From: Mucilaginibacter mali
GTDB lineage: Bacteria > Bacteroidota > Bacteroidia > Sphingobacteriales > Sphingobacteriaceae
NCBI RefSeq assembly: GCF_013283875.1
Contig: NZ_CP054139.1
Coordinates: 4,216,001-4,280,000, forward strand
Direction of reading: 5' to 3'
Length of the DNA stretch: 64,000 nucleotides
A program made the translations under genes and the position numbers. Positions 1-7,951 of the stretch are shown piece after piece; positions within the stretch are counted from its first letter, which is position 1; each line of letters opens with the position of its first letter. The notes under the pieces are model-generated. The model saw only the letters and a list, made by a program, of their open reading frames with translations, did not search any database and was not told the origin of the DNA.

Positions 1-118
1 TTTCTTTAACAGCCTCTACAAATCGCTTCCCTAAACCTATGGCTTCTCCCTCATACCAATCAGACGATTCCTCTAATTCCTTTATCGCAACAAGGGATAG
101 TTTAACATCGCAAGCCAT
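1..118 (-). CDS. RelE/ParE-type toxin, partial (C-terminus outside window)
   Basis: The reading frame starts with ATG at 118-116, directly after the antitoxin stop codon (119-121), and runs off the left edge of the window. The 39 visible residues include IKELEESSDWYEGEAIGLG, a typical N-terminal signature of ParE toxins of the RelE/ParE superfamily. ParE toxins poison DNA gyrase, whereas RelE toxins cleave ribosome-bound mRNA; the fragment does not decide which applies. The immediate antitoxin-toxin junction with no spacer indicates translational coupling and supports a type II toxin-antitoxin pair. The catalytic C-terminal part cannot be seen, so activity cannot be judged. Confidence 0.72.
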   Translation of the reverse strand, partial: MACDVKLSLVAIKELEESSDWYEGEAIGLGKRFVEAVKE

Positions 119-355
119 CTATTTCAACCGGTTCATCAAATGATCGATCGACTGTTCCAATGTCATACCCGGATCCTTTCCGCTTTCCAAATCGGCCGAT
201 CTTTTATCCAATTCAGCCATTAACTCCTCATCATTCCACCATTCATATTTTTCAATAGCTTCGTTTTTAATATTCGAATACATCGCTTCTACCGAAGCGT
301 CATCAGCTGTATCGATATAATGATGCAATTCCTGTCTTATGGCTAACGTATCCAT
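119..355 (-). CDS. Type II antitoxin, partner of ParE-like toxin
   Basis: A 78-residue acidic protein that precedes the ParE-like frame on the same strand with no spacer. The C-terminal part (WWNDEELMAELDKRSADLESGK, then MTLEQSIDHLM) resembles the toxin-binding tail of addiction-module antitoxins, in which a W-x-D-E-E-ELxxR segment is followed by SGK and a short helix. No clear N-terminal DNA-binding domain is recognisable, so it is closer to the TIGR02574-type 'addiction module component' proteins than to RHH or Xre antitoxins; this family assignment is inference. A Bacteroidota -7 element lies 18 nt upstream. Confidence 0.7.
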   Translation of the reverse strand: MDTLAIRQELHHYIDTADDASVEAMYSNIKNEAIEKYEWWNDEELMAELDKRSADLESGKDPGMTLEQSIDHLMNRLK

Positions 356-372
356 TCTTATCCGTATTTATA

Positions 373-380
373 CAAATATA
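373..380 (-). promoter_or_regulatory. -7 element of the toxin-antitoxin operon
   Basis: On the minus strand this reads TATATTTG, an exact match to the Bacteroidota -7 consensus TAnnTTTG, 18 nt before the antitoxin ATG. No TTTG -33 element is visible at the expected spacing. Confidence 0.4.
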
Positions 381-732
381 ACGAAATCTACCAGGAATAA
401 ATTATTCTCCTAAGCCCTTTTGCAGATTACGATCAGGCAACCGCGCCGGGCGGAAGCCTTGCAAAATATATTGATATCAGTTTTAATTTTTGGTGGCGTA
501 AGTTTGTCAGTACCCTTAAAAAACAAGGGAGTGGTGAAAAAATGAAATTTTGAACAAAAGCACTTATTTAATTACATATCAATACGTTACGTGTTCAATT
601 TTTGTTCAAAAAAACAAGGTTTTTTGTTCATTTTTTTTATTAGCTGAAACAAGCGATGTTGTTTAACCTAAGTACTCCCCCCCAAAGCATGTACCACTTA
701 GCTAATGACAGTACAATTCAACCGATAAAAAA
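381..732. other. Intergenic region with TGAACAAAA inverted repeats
   Basis: No gene is seen. The region is AT-rich and holds TGAACAAAA (about 551-559) facing two copies of TTTTGTTCA (about 601-609 and 622-630), which could pair as a hairpin or act as a binding site. The function is unknown. Confidence 0.3.
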
Positions 733-1908
733 CTATCCCTTCAACACCTCCCTGCTGATCACGATCTTCTGGATCTCGCTTGTCCCCTCGCCTATAGTGC
801 ATAGTTTAGCATCACGGTAAAACTTCTCAACCGGGAAATCCTTGGTATAACCATAACCGCCGAAGATCTGCACCGCCTCGTTAGCGCATTTCACCGCCAC
901 TTCCGATGCATAGTATTTGGCCATTGCTGCTTCCTTAGTCATGGGCAGGTGGCGGTTCTTCAGATCGGCAGCCTGCATAATCAATAATTCTGCAGCTTCT
1001 ATCTCGGTAGCCATATCGGCCAGTTTAAAGGCGATGGCCTGGAAATTAGAAATAGGCTGACCGAACTGATGACGTTCCTTAGCGTAATTTACCGCCGCCT
1101 CAAAAGCGCCTTTGGCTATCCCCAGCGAAAGGGCCGCGATAGAGATACGGCCGCCATCCAATACCTTCATGGCTTGTTTAAAACCTTCGCCCTCGGCGCC
1201 TAACAGGTTGGCTTTAGGTACGCGGCAATTATCAAATATCAACTCGGTAGTTTCGGATGCGCGCATGCCCAGTTTGTTCTCTTTTTTACCATGGGTAAAG
1301 CCTGGAGTCCCTTTTTCTATCACCAGCGCCGATATCCCCTTCGAATCGCCTTTTTCGCCGGTGCGCACCATCACTACAGCCACATTGCCGCTTTTGCCGT
1401 GGGTTATCCAGTTTTTAGATCCGTTTACCACATATTCATCGCCATCTAAAACGGCAGTAGTATTCATGCGGAGGGCATCAGAACCGGTATTGGCTTCGGT
1501 CAGGCCCCAGGCGCCAATCCATTCGGCAGTGGCGAGTTTTGGTAGCCAGCGTTGCTTTTGCTCATCATTACCAAAAGTCATGATATGGCCGGTGCAAAGC
1601 GAGTTATGCGCCGCTACCGATAAACCTATCGATCCGCATACTTTGGCAATCTCCACAATCACGGTCACATATTCCTGGTAACCAAAGCCCGACCCACCGA
1701 ATTGCTCTGGAACCATTACGCCCATCAGGCCCAGTTCGCCTAATTGTTTAAATAGTTCGATGGGGAAGGTTTGGGCCTCATCCCAATCCATCACATTTGG
1801 TTTGATATGCTTTTCGGCAAAATCGCGGGCCATCCGGCCTATCATCTGCTGGTTTTCGTCGGTGTTAAAATCGAAGCCTGCAAGGCTGTGTACTGCAAAG
1901 GTATCCAT
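733..1908 (-). CDS. Acyl-CoA dehydrogenase
   Basis: A 391-residue FAD-dependent acyl-CoA dehydrogenase that would oxidise an acyl-CoA to the trans-2-enoyl-CoA and pass electrons to electron-transfer flavoprotein. The three-domain layout is complete: an N-terminal helical domain, the middle beta domain with WxLTEANTGSDA (the flavin/substrate signature), and a C-terminal helical domain ending in the IGEGTSEIQ motif, whose Glu (E374) is the catalytic base in this family. Length is typical. The ATG at 1908 was chosen; an in-frame TTG at 1932 lies closer to the upstream operator and is less likely. The substrate (short/branched chain, as in butyryl- or isovaleryl-CoA dehydrogenases) cannot be fixed from sequence. 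The gene stands alone, with a 28-bp palindrome just upstream suggesting a dedicated repressor. Confidence 0.93.
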   Translation of the reverse strand: MDTFAVHSLAGFDFNTDENQQMIGRMARDFAEKHIKPNVMDWDEAQTFPIELFKQLGELGLMGVMVPEQFGGSGFGYQEYVTVIVEIAKVCGSIGLSVAAHNSLCTGHIMTFGNDEQKQRWLPKLATAEWIGAWGLTEANTGSDALRMNTTAVLDGDEYVVNGSKNWITHGKSGNVAVVMVRTGEKGDSKGISALVIEKGTPGFTHGKKENKLGMRASETTELIFDNCRVPKANLLGAEGEGFKQAMKVLDGGRISIAALSLGIAKGAFEAAVNYAKERHQFGQPISNFQAIAFKLADMATEIEAAELLIMQAADLKNRHLPMTKEAAMAKYYASEVAVKCANEAVQIFGGYGYTKDFPVEKFYRDAKLCTIGEGTSEIQKIVISREVLKG

Positions 1909-1946
1909 GTATGGTTTTATAATCTGGCACAAGATACAATAAAAAA

Positions 1947-1974
1947 ATAAATACTATGCATGCATAGTATTTAT
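1947..1974. promoter_or_regulatory. 28-bp perfect palindrome, likely operator for the acyl-CoA dehydrogenase gene
   Basis: The half-site ATAAATACTATGCA is followed at once by its exact reverse complement, giving a 28-bp dyad without a loop. It ends 38 nt upstream of the dehydrogenase ATG. A loopless dyad without a following T run is better read as a protein-binding site than as a terminator; TetR-family regulators of acyl-CoA metabolism bind such dyads. The cognate regulator is not in the window. Confidence 0.6.
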
Positions 1975-2136
1975 ACCAAATCAGGATGCAGTTCAAAAAC
2001 AAGGTGCTATGCTTTGATACGAAATATCCGCCCGAAAATATTTTTTTAATTTATTGCTCATCAGCCGCTTTTGTGCAATCTTTACGGCAATTTTAAAACC
2101 AATCCCCTGTTAATCATTATCAACATCAATCACTAA

Positions 2137-2946
2137 ATGAAAAAAGTAATCCTTGTTACGGGCGCATCATCGGGCTTAGGCCAGGCAACCGCTACCGCCC
2201 TTGTTGCCGCAGGCCACACCGTTTATGGCGCCAGCCGCAGCGCGGGCAAAAATAAAGACGTATCGTTTAAACCTTTAACTATGGACGTTACCGACGACGC
2301 GTCGGTAAGCGCCGCCGTAGATACTATTATAAAAGCCGAAGGCAAAATAGATGTGCTGATCAACAATGCCGGTAACGGTATCACCGGCCCACTTTATGCT
2401 ATGCCGGTTGAATATGCTAAAAAACAATTCGAGGTTAACTTTTTTGGCGTAGTGCGCGTGTGCAGCGCCGTATTGCCTAATATGATAGAAAAAGGCGAGG
2501 GCATGGTCATCAACGTTGGTTCGCTGGCTGGTTTATTTGGTTTGCCTTACCAGGGTTTATATAGCGCCAGCAAATTCGCTATCGAGGGTTATTCGGAAAG
2601 CCTGCGTATGGAATTAAGAAGCACTGGTGTAAAAGTAACCGTACTTAACCCGGGCGACTTTAAAACCGATTTTACCGGCAACCGCGAAAAAGTTCCGTTC
2701 ACCCTGAATAACGCCAAACTGAAAGGTGAATTTGAAGCCGCAGTAGCCGCTATGGAAAAAGACGAAAGCATTGGCGCCGCCCCTTCTAAATTAGCTGCCG
2801 AGGTGGTTAAGATAGTTGGTAAAAGCAGCGTTAAACATAACTACCTGATCGGGGCCATTGGCCAAACTATCGCGGTAACACTAAAATCGGTACTACCGGG
2901 CGGTTTGTTTGTTAAGCTGATGAACGACCATTACGGGATAAATTAG
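2137..2946 (+). CDS. SDR family oxidoreductase
   Basis: A 269-residue classical short-chain dehydrogenase/reductase. The nucleotide-binding TGASSGLG is at residues 8-15, NNAG at 76-79, and the catalytic Ser-Tyr-Lys set is S129, Y142 and K146 (YSASK). It is predicted to be a cytosolic NAD(P)-dependent oxidoreductase. The C-terminal third carries the extra helices common in 17-beta-hydroxysteroid-dehydrogenase-like bacterial SDRs, but the substrate cannot be deduced. It is monocistronic and divergent from the acyl-CoA dehydrogenase; the shared intergenic region contains the 28-bp palindrome, so joint control is possible. A strong hairpin at 3031-3069 follows the gene. Confidence 0.9.
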   Translation: MKKVILVTGASSGLGQATATALVAAGHTVYGASRSAGKNKDVSFKPLTMDVTDDASVSAAVDTIIKAEGKIDVLINNAGNGITGPLYAMPVEYAKKQFEVNFFGVVRVCSAVLPNMIEKGEGMVINVGSLAGLFGLPYQGLYSASKFAIEGYSESLRMELRSTGVKVTVLNPGDFKTDFTGNREKVPFTLNNAKLKGEFEAAVAAMEKDESIGAAPSKLAAEVVKIVGKSSVKHNYLIGAIGQTIAVTLKSVLPGGLFVKLMNDHYGIN

Positions 2947-3030
2947 ATAAGTCCGGAAGCCGGGAAAGACCGAAAGTCCGGAAAGTATTATTAACCAAAA
3001 CCCTGCCCATCCCGAAAGGTAGGGTTCATA

Positions 3031-3069
3031 AACAAAGCGGCCCTTGAAGTTTTCAAGGGCCGCTTTGTT
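3031..3069 (+). terminator. Hairpin terminator after the SDR gene
   Basis: A perfect 18-bp stem (3031-3048 with 3052-3069, starting AACAAAGCGGCCCTTGAA) with a GTT loop. The A- and T-rich stem base could work in both directions. Confidence 0.7.
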
Positions 3070-3086
3070 ATCACTCACTCGCCGCT

Positions 3087-3193
3087 ACAAGCGTCCACGC
3101 TTGTCGCAACTCCTAATTAAGCGTCCACGCTTAATTTAAAAACGTGAGCGTAGACGCTCACACCAGCCTAACATTCAAGCGTGGACGCTTGAA
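3087..3193. repeat. Array of four REP-like palindromes (core AGCGTnnACGCT)
   Basis: Four short dyads lie in tandem at 3087-3104, 3115-3136, 3144-3161 and 3174-3193. All share the core AGCGT-nn-ACGCT with central pairs CC, CC, AG and GG, while the outer bases differ but remain self-complementary. They sit between the terminators of two convergent genes. Confidence 0.85.
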
Positions 3194-3212
3194 CGGGCGG
3201 TAGATTATCATC

Positions 3213-3258
3213 ACAAAACAAAGCAGCCATCACATTTGTGATGGCTGCTTTGTTTTGT
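3213..3258 (-). terminator. Hairpin terminator of the outer-membrane protein gene
   Basis: A perfect 22-bp stem (3213-3234 with 3237-3258) with a TT loop, 17 nt past the stop codon of the minus-strand barrel gene. The stem base is ACAAAACAAA, giving a U-rich tail in the minus-strand transcript. Confidence 0.75.
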
Positions 3259-3274
3259 AAGAGAGCTTAATGGA

Positions 3275-5761
3275 TTAACGACCACCGCCGCCACCCTGGC
3301 CACCGCCGTTCTGATCACCTTGTTTCAAGTCGTCGTTCAGGCCGGTCTTTTTAGGCGCCATTGGGTTATCTTGTTTAATGGTAACCTTACCAAAATTATA
3401 ACTAAACGTTAAACCAACCGAGCGGAATGGGAACGCGGTATGGCTGGTTTGCACCAGGTGCTTGCTGCGGATCTCCTGGTCAAAGTCGATAGCGTTTTTA
3501 AATGGCGACAGGGTATTGATACCGATAGAAGCTTTTTTCTTCATGATATCCTTACGTAAGCCAAAGCCGATGAAACCGAATGAAGGGTTCTGGCCCTGGA
3601 TGGTACGTGTAGGCGAATTCAATATCGCGAATGTCTCGGCATTGAAACCACCTGGCAGGGTCAATGTACCGTTGCCAAAGATGTTATACTGCACCTTCGT
3701 ATCTGTGCTCGATTGCAGGTAAGCATACTGCGGGTAAGCCATGCCGTTATAAGTATAAACATTAATGCTTGTACGGAAAGTAAGCGGCTTAATAGGTGTT
3801 ACCGACCCGAAGAAGCTAACACCTACCGAGTTGTTTTTACCAATGTTATTGTATGTGGCAGTGGTATAATAAGTGGTACCGCCAGGTGTTACTGTTGCTG
3901 TAGAAAAAGTATTATTTTCAATCAGATCCTTAGTATGCTTATAATATACCGACGCGTTGATCACCGAAGTACCGATAAAGGTAGAGTAGTTTAACTCTAC
4001 AGTTTGCGCTACTTCCGGGGCAAGGGTTGGGTTACCGTATGATACGCTTTGCGGGTTACTTTGGTTAACAAACGGGTTTAAAAATTGCAGGCTTGGGCGC
4101 TGAATACGTTTGCTGTAGCTTAGTTTATAGGTCTGTGTTCCTTTAACAGTTTTAGATACGGCAAAGCTTGGCACAAAGGTAAAGTAACTGTTGTTAAACG
4201 GTATTAAACCTAAAGTGGTATTAGCCGAATTACCATCAATCTTGGTATTCTCGGCACGTACACCTGTTTGCAGCGACCATGCTTTTGGCAGTGTAAACGT
4301 AAACACCGAGTAACCGGCGGTAACGTACTGGTTATAATCGTAAACGTTTGAGCGGTTAGGGCTGTATACGCTGTTCACAAACACATCCGACGCGCTGCTG
4401 ATGATACGCGAAATAGTTTTGCCACCGGCCTCATACTTTACCTTATCATTTATAGGCAGGGTATAATCTACCTGGGCGGTGTATTCGTTATTACGGCCAC
4501 CATTGGTAGCATCCTGGTTTGAAGCAACAGAACTAAATTTAGTACCATAGTTCAAATCGGTTTGGCTATGGCTCCATTGGCCAGAAAATACGATCTGGTG
4601 GCCCTCTTTTTTAAACTTATGGGTATAATCTAAGATCCAGTCGAAACCACCAAATACCGTTTTGCTGTTATTGGTAGAACTGTATTTGCTATCGGTAGTT
4701 GAGGTAATAGTCCGGTAATCGGTAGAACCATCGGTTTTAAAACCACCCTGGTTAAACCTGATGCTGGAGTGGATAGCATTATAGTTATTAAAATCGTAGC
4801 TTAACTCGCCCGAACCTGTATAAGCATAACGGAATATCTTATTGCTTGATGTTTGGGTATTGGTTACATTCAACGAATCATCATAGCTATAGCGGCTTGT
4901 TGGCGTAATTTGTGGCCAGGTATAGTTGCCACCAAAGTTACCGGTAACGCTTAAACGGTTTTGCTTGATGTTTAAGCTGGCGTTACCATTGTTTTGACGG
5001 GTACCCATACCGCCGCTGATAGCGCCGCTTACACCCGAAATGTTTTTGCTTTTGGTAACAATGTTGATGATACCGCCCGTACCCTCGGCATCGTACTTAG
5101 CCGATGGCGAAGTAATTACCTCGATGCTTTTGATCTGATCGGCAGGGAACGATTTTAATACATCGCCCAGGTTGTTTGACATGGCACCCGATGGCTTACC
5201 GTTGATCAACACCTTCACGTTCGCATCGCCGCGTACCGATACGCCGCCGTTAATATCAACAGCAACCAGTGGCACTTTGCGCAAAACGTCGGTAGCGTTA
5301 CCTCCGGTAGCGGTCAGGTCTTTTTCGGCGTTGTAAACTATCTTATCGATCTTGTTTTCTATCAGCGCCTTATCACCAACCACATTTACCTGCGCCAATG
5401 TCTTAGCGCTTGGTGCCAGTATCACGGTGCCCATGTTGTTATCAGGTTTAGAAAGGGTGGTTTCTACCGGGTCGATGGTTTTTGATGGATAGCCAATATA
5501 ACTAACCACAATTTTATATTTACCCGGAGGCAGATTATTTAGTTTAAAACTGCCCTTCTCATCGGTAAGTACCCCATTCATAGGTGCTTTGCCCTTGGTG
5601 TGGAATACGCTCACAGTGGCGTAATCCAAAGGCTTTTTGGTAATTGAGTCTACCACCGTGCCCGATATTTTACCGGTAATGGTAGATCCCCCACCGCCTA
5701 ATTGCGCGTGGGCCGAAAGCACAGAACAGAATATTGCTAAAAGTAAAATTATACGTTTCAT
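3275..5761 (-). CDS. Outer-membrane beta-barrel protein with carboxypeptidase-regulatory and plug domains (TonB-receptor-like)
   Basis: An 828-residue outer-membrane protein. A signal peptide (about 1-20, ending SAHAQ) is followed by a carboxypeptidase-regulatory-like domain (about 30-115, GTVVDSITKKPLDYATVSVF), a TonB-receptor-like plug (about 125-240, with GDANVKVLINGKPSG and ITSPSAKYDAEGTGGIINIVT), and a large C-terminal barrel. The tail is low-complexity Gly/Asn. This is the OMP_b-brl_2 type common in Bacteroidota; the ligand is unknown. No SusD-like lipoprotein is adjacent, so it is not a typical glycan-uptake pair. A related protein lies at the right edge of the window. A -7 element is seen about 80 nt upstream. 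Confidence 0.88.
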   Translation of the reverse strand: MKRIILLLAIFCSVLSAHAQLGGGGSTITGKISGTVVDSITKKPLDYATVSVFHTKGKAPMNGVLTDEKGSFKLNNLPPGKYKIVVSYIGYPSKTIDPVETTLSKPDNNMGTVILAPSAKTLAQVNVVGDKALIENKIDKIVYNAEKDLTATGGNATDVLRKVPLVAVDINGGVSVRGDANVKVLINGKPSGAMSNNLGDVLKSFPADQIKSIEVITSPSAKYDAEGTGGIINIVTKSKNISGVSGAISGGMGTRQNNGNASLNIKQNRLSVTGNFGGNYTWPQITPTSRYSYDDSLNVTNTQTSSNKIFRYAYTGSGELSYDFNNYNAIHSSIRFNQGGFKTDGSTDYRTITSTTDSKYSSTNNSKTVFGGFDWILDYTHKFKKEGHQIVFSGQWSHSQTDLNYGTKFSSVASNQDATNGGRNNEYTAQVDYTLPINDKVKYEAGGKTISRIISSASDVFVNSVYSPNRSNVYDYNQYVTAGYSVFTFTLPKAWSLQTGVRAENTKIDGNSANTTLGLIPFNNSYFTFVPSFAVSKTVKGTQTYKLSYSKRIQRPSLQFLNPFVNQSNPQSVSYGNPTLAPEVAQTVELNYSTFIGTSVINASVYYKHTKDLIENNTFSTATVTPGGTTYYTTATYNNIGKNNSVGVSFFGSVTPIKPLTFRTSINVYTYNGMAYPQYAYLQSSTDTKVQYNIFGNGTLTLPGGFNAETFAILNSPTRTIQGQNPSFGFIGFGLRKDIMKKKASIGINTLSPFKNAIDFDQEIRSKHLVQTSHTAFPFRSVGLTFSYNFGKVTIKQDNPMAPKKTGLNDDLKQGDQNGGGQGGGGGR

Positions 5762-6096
5762 TTATAGTTATTTTGCTAATAAGATTTTGTTTTTGATGAA
5801 ATGTTACAAGCTAAATGGTATATTTTTCCTACCCTTTAAACTTGCCGCAAAAGTACATTAAGCCTGCAGACGGCACAACGCTTTTAGGGCGAATGGCATA
5901 AATTGACAGCCGAATGGTAATAGTCGCCCGATGTGACCTAAGCCACACCTGCTTTTTCATCATTTTTTCATAAAAAACGCCATCCCGCTAAAACAAAAGG
6001 GGTGGTTTCTATTGTTTATAGGTTGTTAGGGTTAGCTAAAGCTGTTTTTGCAACCAGGCGCTATCATCAATTTATTTAAGTCGATACGTATACACC
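5762..6096. other. Divergent intergenic region
   Basis: It separates the minus-strand barrel gene from the plus-strand response regulator. It holds the barrel-gene promoter candidate (5848-5879). No convincing plus-strand promoter, RNA or small gene was recognised. Confidence 0.4.
5848..5879 (-). promoter_or_regulatory. Candidate promoter of the barrel protein gene
   Basis: On the minus strand, GTTG (5879-5876) is separated by 20 nt from TACTTTTG (5855-5848), matching the Bacteroidota TTTG...TAnnTTTG pattern with an exact -7 and a weak -33. The implied leader is about 80 nt. Confidence 0.5.
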
Positions 6097-6465
6097 ATGG
6101 CCAAAAAAATACTGGTAATTGAGGATGACAGGGATATAAGGGAAACCATTACCTACGCTTTGGAAGAGCACGGGTTTAATGTGGTCGCATCGGAAGAAGC
6201 CGGCATATTAAAGACGCTGGACAAGATAAAACCCGACCTGATACTGCTTGACAACTGGTTAACCGACTGGAAAAGCGACGCAAACGGGCAACAGATCAGC
6301 AAAGGTTTAAAAGCAGACCCCAAAACCAGTCATATCCCTATCATCATTGTATCGGCGGTAAGCAATATTGCCGAAATAGCCGAAGCCGGCCAGGCCAATG
6401 GCTATCTTAAAAAACCATTCGACCTTACCGATCTGGTAGCCATTGTAGAAAAGTACATCAAATAA
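6097..6465 (+). CDS. Single-domain response regulator (CheY-like receiver)
   Basis: A 122-residue stand-alone receiver domain. The acidic pocket is E9-D10-D11, the phosphoacceptor is D52 in LILLDNWL, the conserved Ser/Thr lies in IIIVSA, and the conserved Lys is in the NGYLKKPF loop. There is no output domain, so it would act by protein-protein interaction in a phosphorelay or with a histidine kinase encoded elsewhere. The next gene on the same strand, an AraC-type regulator 116 nt downstream, could be cotranscribed, but no functional link is visible. Confidence 0.9.
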   Translation: MAKKILVIEDDRDIRETITYALEEHGFNVVASEEAGILKTLDKIKPDLILLDNWLTDWKSDANGQQISKGLKADPKTSHIPIIIVSAVSNIAEIAEAGQANGYLKKPFDLTDLVAIVEKYIK

Positions 6466-6581
6466 CTTAGTGTACCGGAATTTTCAGTTTCCTGTAAAAA
6501 ACATGCTGTAATTTACGCTGCTGTGTTTCGATATAGTTAAATTTGACTACTTTTATAAAATAGTTTTTTTTAACAGGCTTA

Positions 6582-7448
6582 ATGAAGGCGCAATTACTGA
6601 AGGTTTTTAACGGACTGTCCCATTCCTTTACCATACGTGAGGATATTGGGATGCAGGCCAACAAAAACTGGCATTACCATCCCGAGATCGAGATCATCCA
6701 GATAAAGCAGGGCGAGGGTACGCACTTTATCGGCGACAGCATCCGCAGGTTTAAGGCCGGGGATATCTTCCTGATTGGGTCTAATCTTCCTCACTTCTTC
6801 AGGTTTGATGATGTCTATTTTCAGAACGAGAGCCAGCAGGCCAATGTATACGTAGCGCAGTTCAGTGAAAACTTCTGGGGCGATCGCTTCCTGTTACTTC
6901 CTGAGAATACCGTTTTGCGCACCCTGCTCGATAAAGCCAAACGCGGCATCGCCCTGGCCGACGACATTAAGGAACCTATATCCAATCTGCTAAATAAACT
7001 ACTACATACCGAAGGCCCCGAGCGCATCATCATGCTGCTGGAGATCCTTACCACCGCATCTGCCACACGCGAGATGCACCAGCTATCGTCCATCGGTTTC
7101 AAAAACGAATACGCCGGGCAGGAAAACGACCGCATTAACGTAGTTTACGATTACTCGTTCACCAACTTTAAACGCAAGATAGAATTGGAGGAAATAGCCG
7201 CCATCGCCGGCATCAGCCCCAACTCGTTCTGCCGATACTTTAAAGCCCGCACCAAGAAGACTTACTCGCAATTTATTATTGAAATAAAAGTAGGTTACGC
7301 CTGTAAATTGCTGATTGATAACAAATATAGCGTAAAACAGATCTGCTACGAAAGCGGCTTCAACAACTTCGCCAGCTTTCACAAGTACTTTAAACTCATC
7401 ACCAACAAAAGCCCGCTGGATTATAAAAAGGAGTTTATTACGGCGTAG
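6582..7448 (+). CDS. AraC family transcriptional regulator with cupin sensor domain
   Basis: A 288-residue regulator. The N-terminal cupin-like half (about 20-110, with HYHPEIEIIQIKQGEGTHFI and FKAGDIFLIGSNLPHFF) is the typical sugar- or metabolite-sensing domain. The C-terminal half carries the double helix-turn-helix of AraC proteins (about 190-288, IELEEIAAIAGISPNSFCRYF and VKQICYESGFNNFASFHKYF, ending SPLDYKK). Such proteins usually control carbohydrate or stress genes. The target cannot be assigned because the neighbours are an orphan receiver protein and a DUF433 gene. Confidence 0.92.
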   Translation: MKAQLLKVFNGLSHSFTIREDIGMQANKNWHYHPEIEIIQIKQGEGTHFIGDSIRRFKAGDIFLIGSNLPHFFRFDDVYFQNESQQANVYVAQFSENFWGDRFLLLPENTVLRTLLDKAKRGIALADDIKEPISNLLNKLLHTEGPERIIMLLEILTTASATREMHQLSSIGFKNEYAGQENDRINVVYDYSFTNFKRKIELEEIAAIAGISPNSFCRYFKARTKKTYSQFIIEIKVGYACKLLIDNKYSVKQICYESGFNNFASFHKYFKLITNKSPLDYKKEFITA

Positions 7449-7458
7449 TTTTAAAAAT

Positions 7459-7494
7459 CATTAGGTCATTCGTTTCGCTGTCATTAGGTCATTA
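7459..7494. repeat. Left copy of a TCATTAGGTCATT repeat flanking the DUF433 gene
   Basis: The sequence contains TCATTAGGTCATT twice and is closely similar, in inverted orientation, to 7832-7872 on the other side of the DUF433 gene. A related segment occurs at about 12880-12913. Confidence 0.55.
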
Positions 7495-7563
7495 AGCAAG
7501 GTTCACCAACTTGTCATTTCGAACGAACCGGGGAGGGCATGTGTAATGGGGTGAGGAGAAATC

Positions 7564-7785
7564 TTATAGGTCATATAGGGGCTCTTTACACTTATTAGCT
7601 GCAAAAGACAACGCAGCCAAAATATCTTCGTGTTGCAAATAAGGATATAGCTTTAAAATATCGTCCGAAGTAAGATCCGAAGCAAGTAAGCCAATAATTG
7701 TGCTAACTGTTAATCTCAACCCACGTATGCAGGGTTTGCCGCCCATAATATTCGGGTCAAATGTGATGCGTTCGATATTTTTCAT
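7564..7785 (-). CDS. DUF433 domain protein
   Basis: A small (73-residue) DUF433 protein. The family signature RITFDPNIMGGKPCIRGLR, then TVSTIIGLLASD and a C-terminal DDILKLYPYLQHEDILAAL segment, spans the whole protein. DUF433 proteins have a winged-helix-like fold and are often antitoxin-like partners of a PIN-like DUF5615 protein; no such partner is encoded downstream here, so this copy is an orphan. The ATG at 7785 was preferred to the frame's upstream start at 7824 because the DUF433 homology begins at MKNIERITFDP. The gene is flanked by inverted copies of a dispersed repeat, and its 3' end abuts a degenerate family A repeat half (about 7513-7563). Confidence 0.8.
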   Translation of the reverse strand: MKNIERITFDPNIMGGKPCIRGLRLTVSTIIGLLASDLTSDDILKLYPYLQHEDILAALSFAANKCKEPLYDL

Positions 7786-7831
7786 ATGTCTGATCAGGTA
7801 TATAAAAGTAAGTATAACTTCCAAATTCTAC

Positions 7832-7872
7832 CAATGACCTAATGACAACGCAGCGTAATGACCCAATGACGG
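7832..7872. repeat. Right copy of the inverted repeat flanking the DUF433 gene
   Basis: CAATGACCTAATGAC and AATGACCCAATGAC lie here, the reverse complement of the left copy at 7459-7494 with a more divergent middle. Confidence 0.55.
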
Positions 7873-7917
7873 AACCATTTCCTACCAATTCGGTATACAA
7901 TTAAGCCTTATTTTTGC

Positions 7918-7925
7918 TAATTTTG
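7918..7925 (+). promoter_or_regulatory. -7 element of leuS
   Basis: TAATTTTG matches TAnnTTTG exactly and ends 26 nt before the leuS ATG. No TTTG is present at the -33 distance. Confidence 0.45.
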
Positions 7926-7951
7926 CGCTTTATTTTCGCGCATAAATACTT

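Noticed and set aside
1112..1681. 189-residue plus-strand frame opposite the acyl-CoA dehydrogenase
   Set aside because: It is the antisense shadow of a well-supported gene, with no family features of its own.
1947..1974. Transcription terminator
   Set aside because: The dyad has no loop and no following T tract and lies upstream of a start codon, so it fits an operator better.
3087..3193. CRISPR array
   Set aside because: The repeated units are self-complementary, of varying length and without regular spacers, and no cas genes are present.
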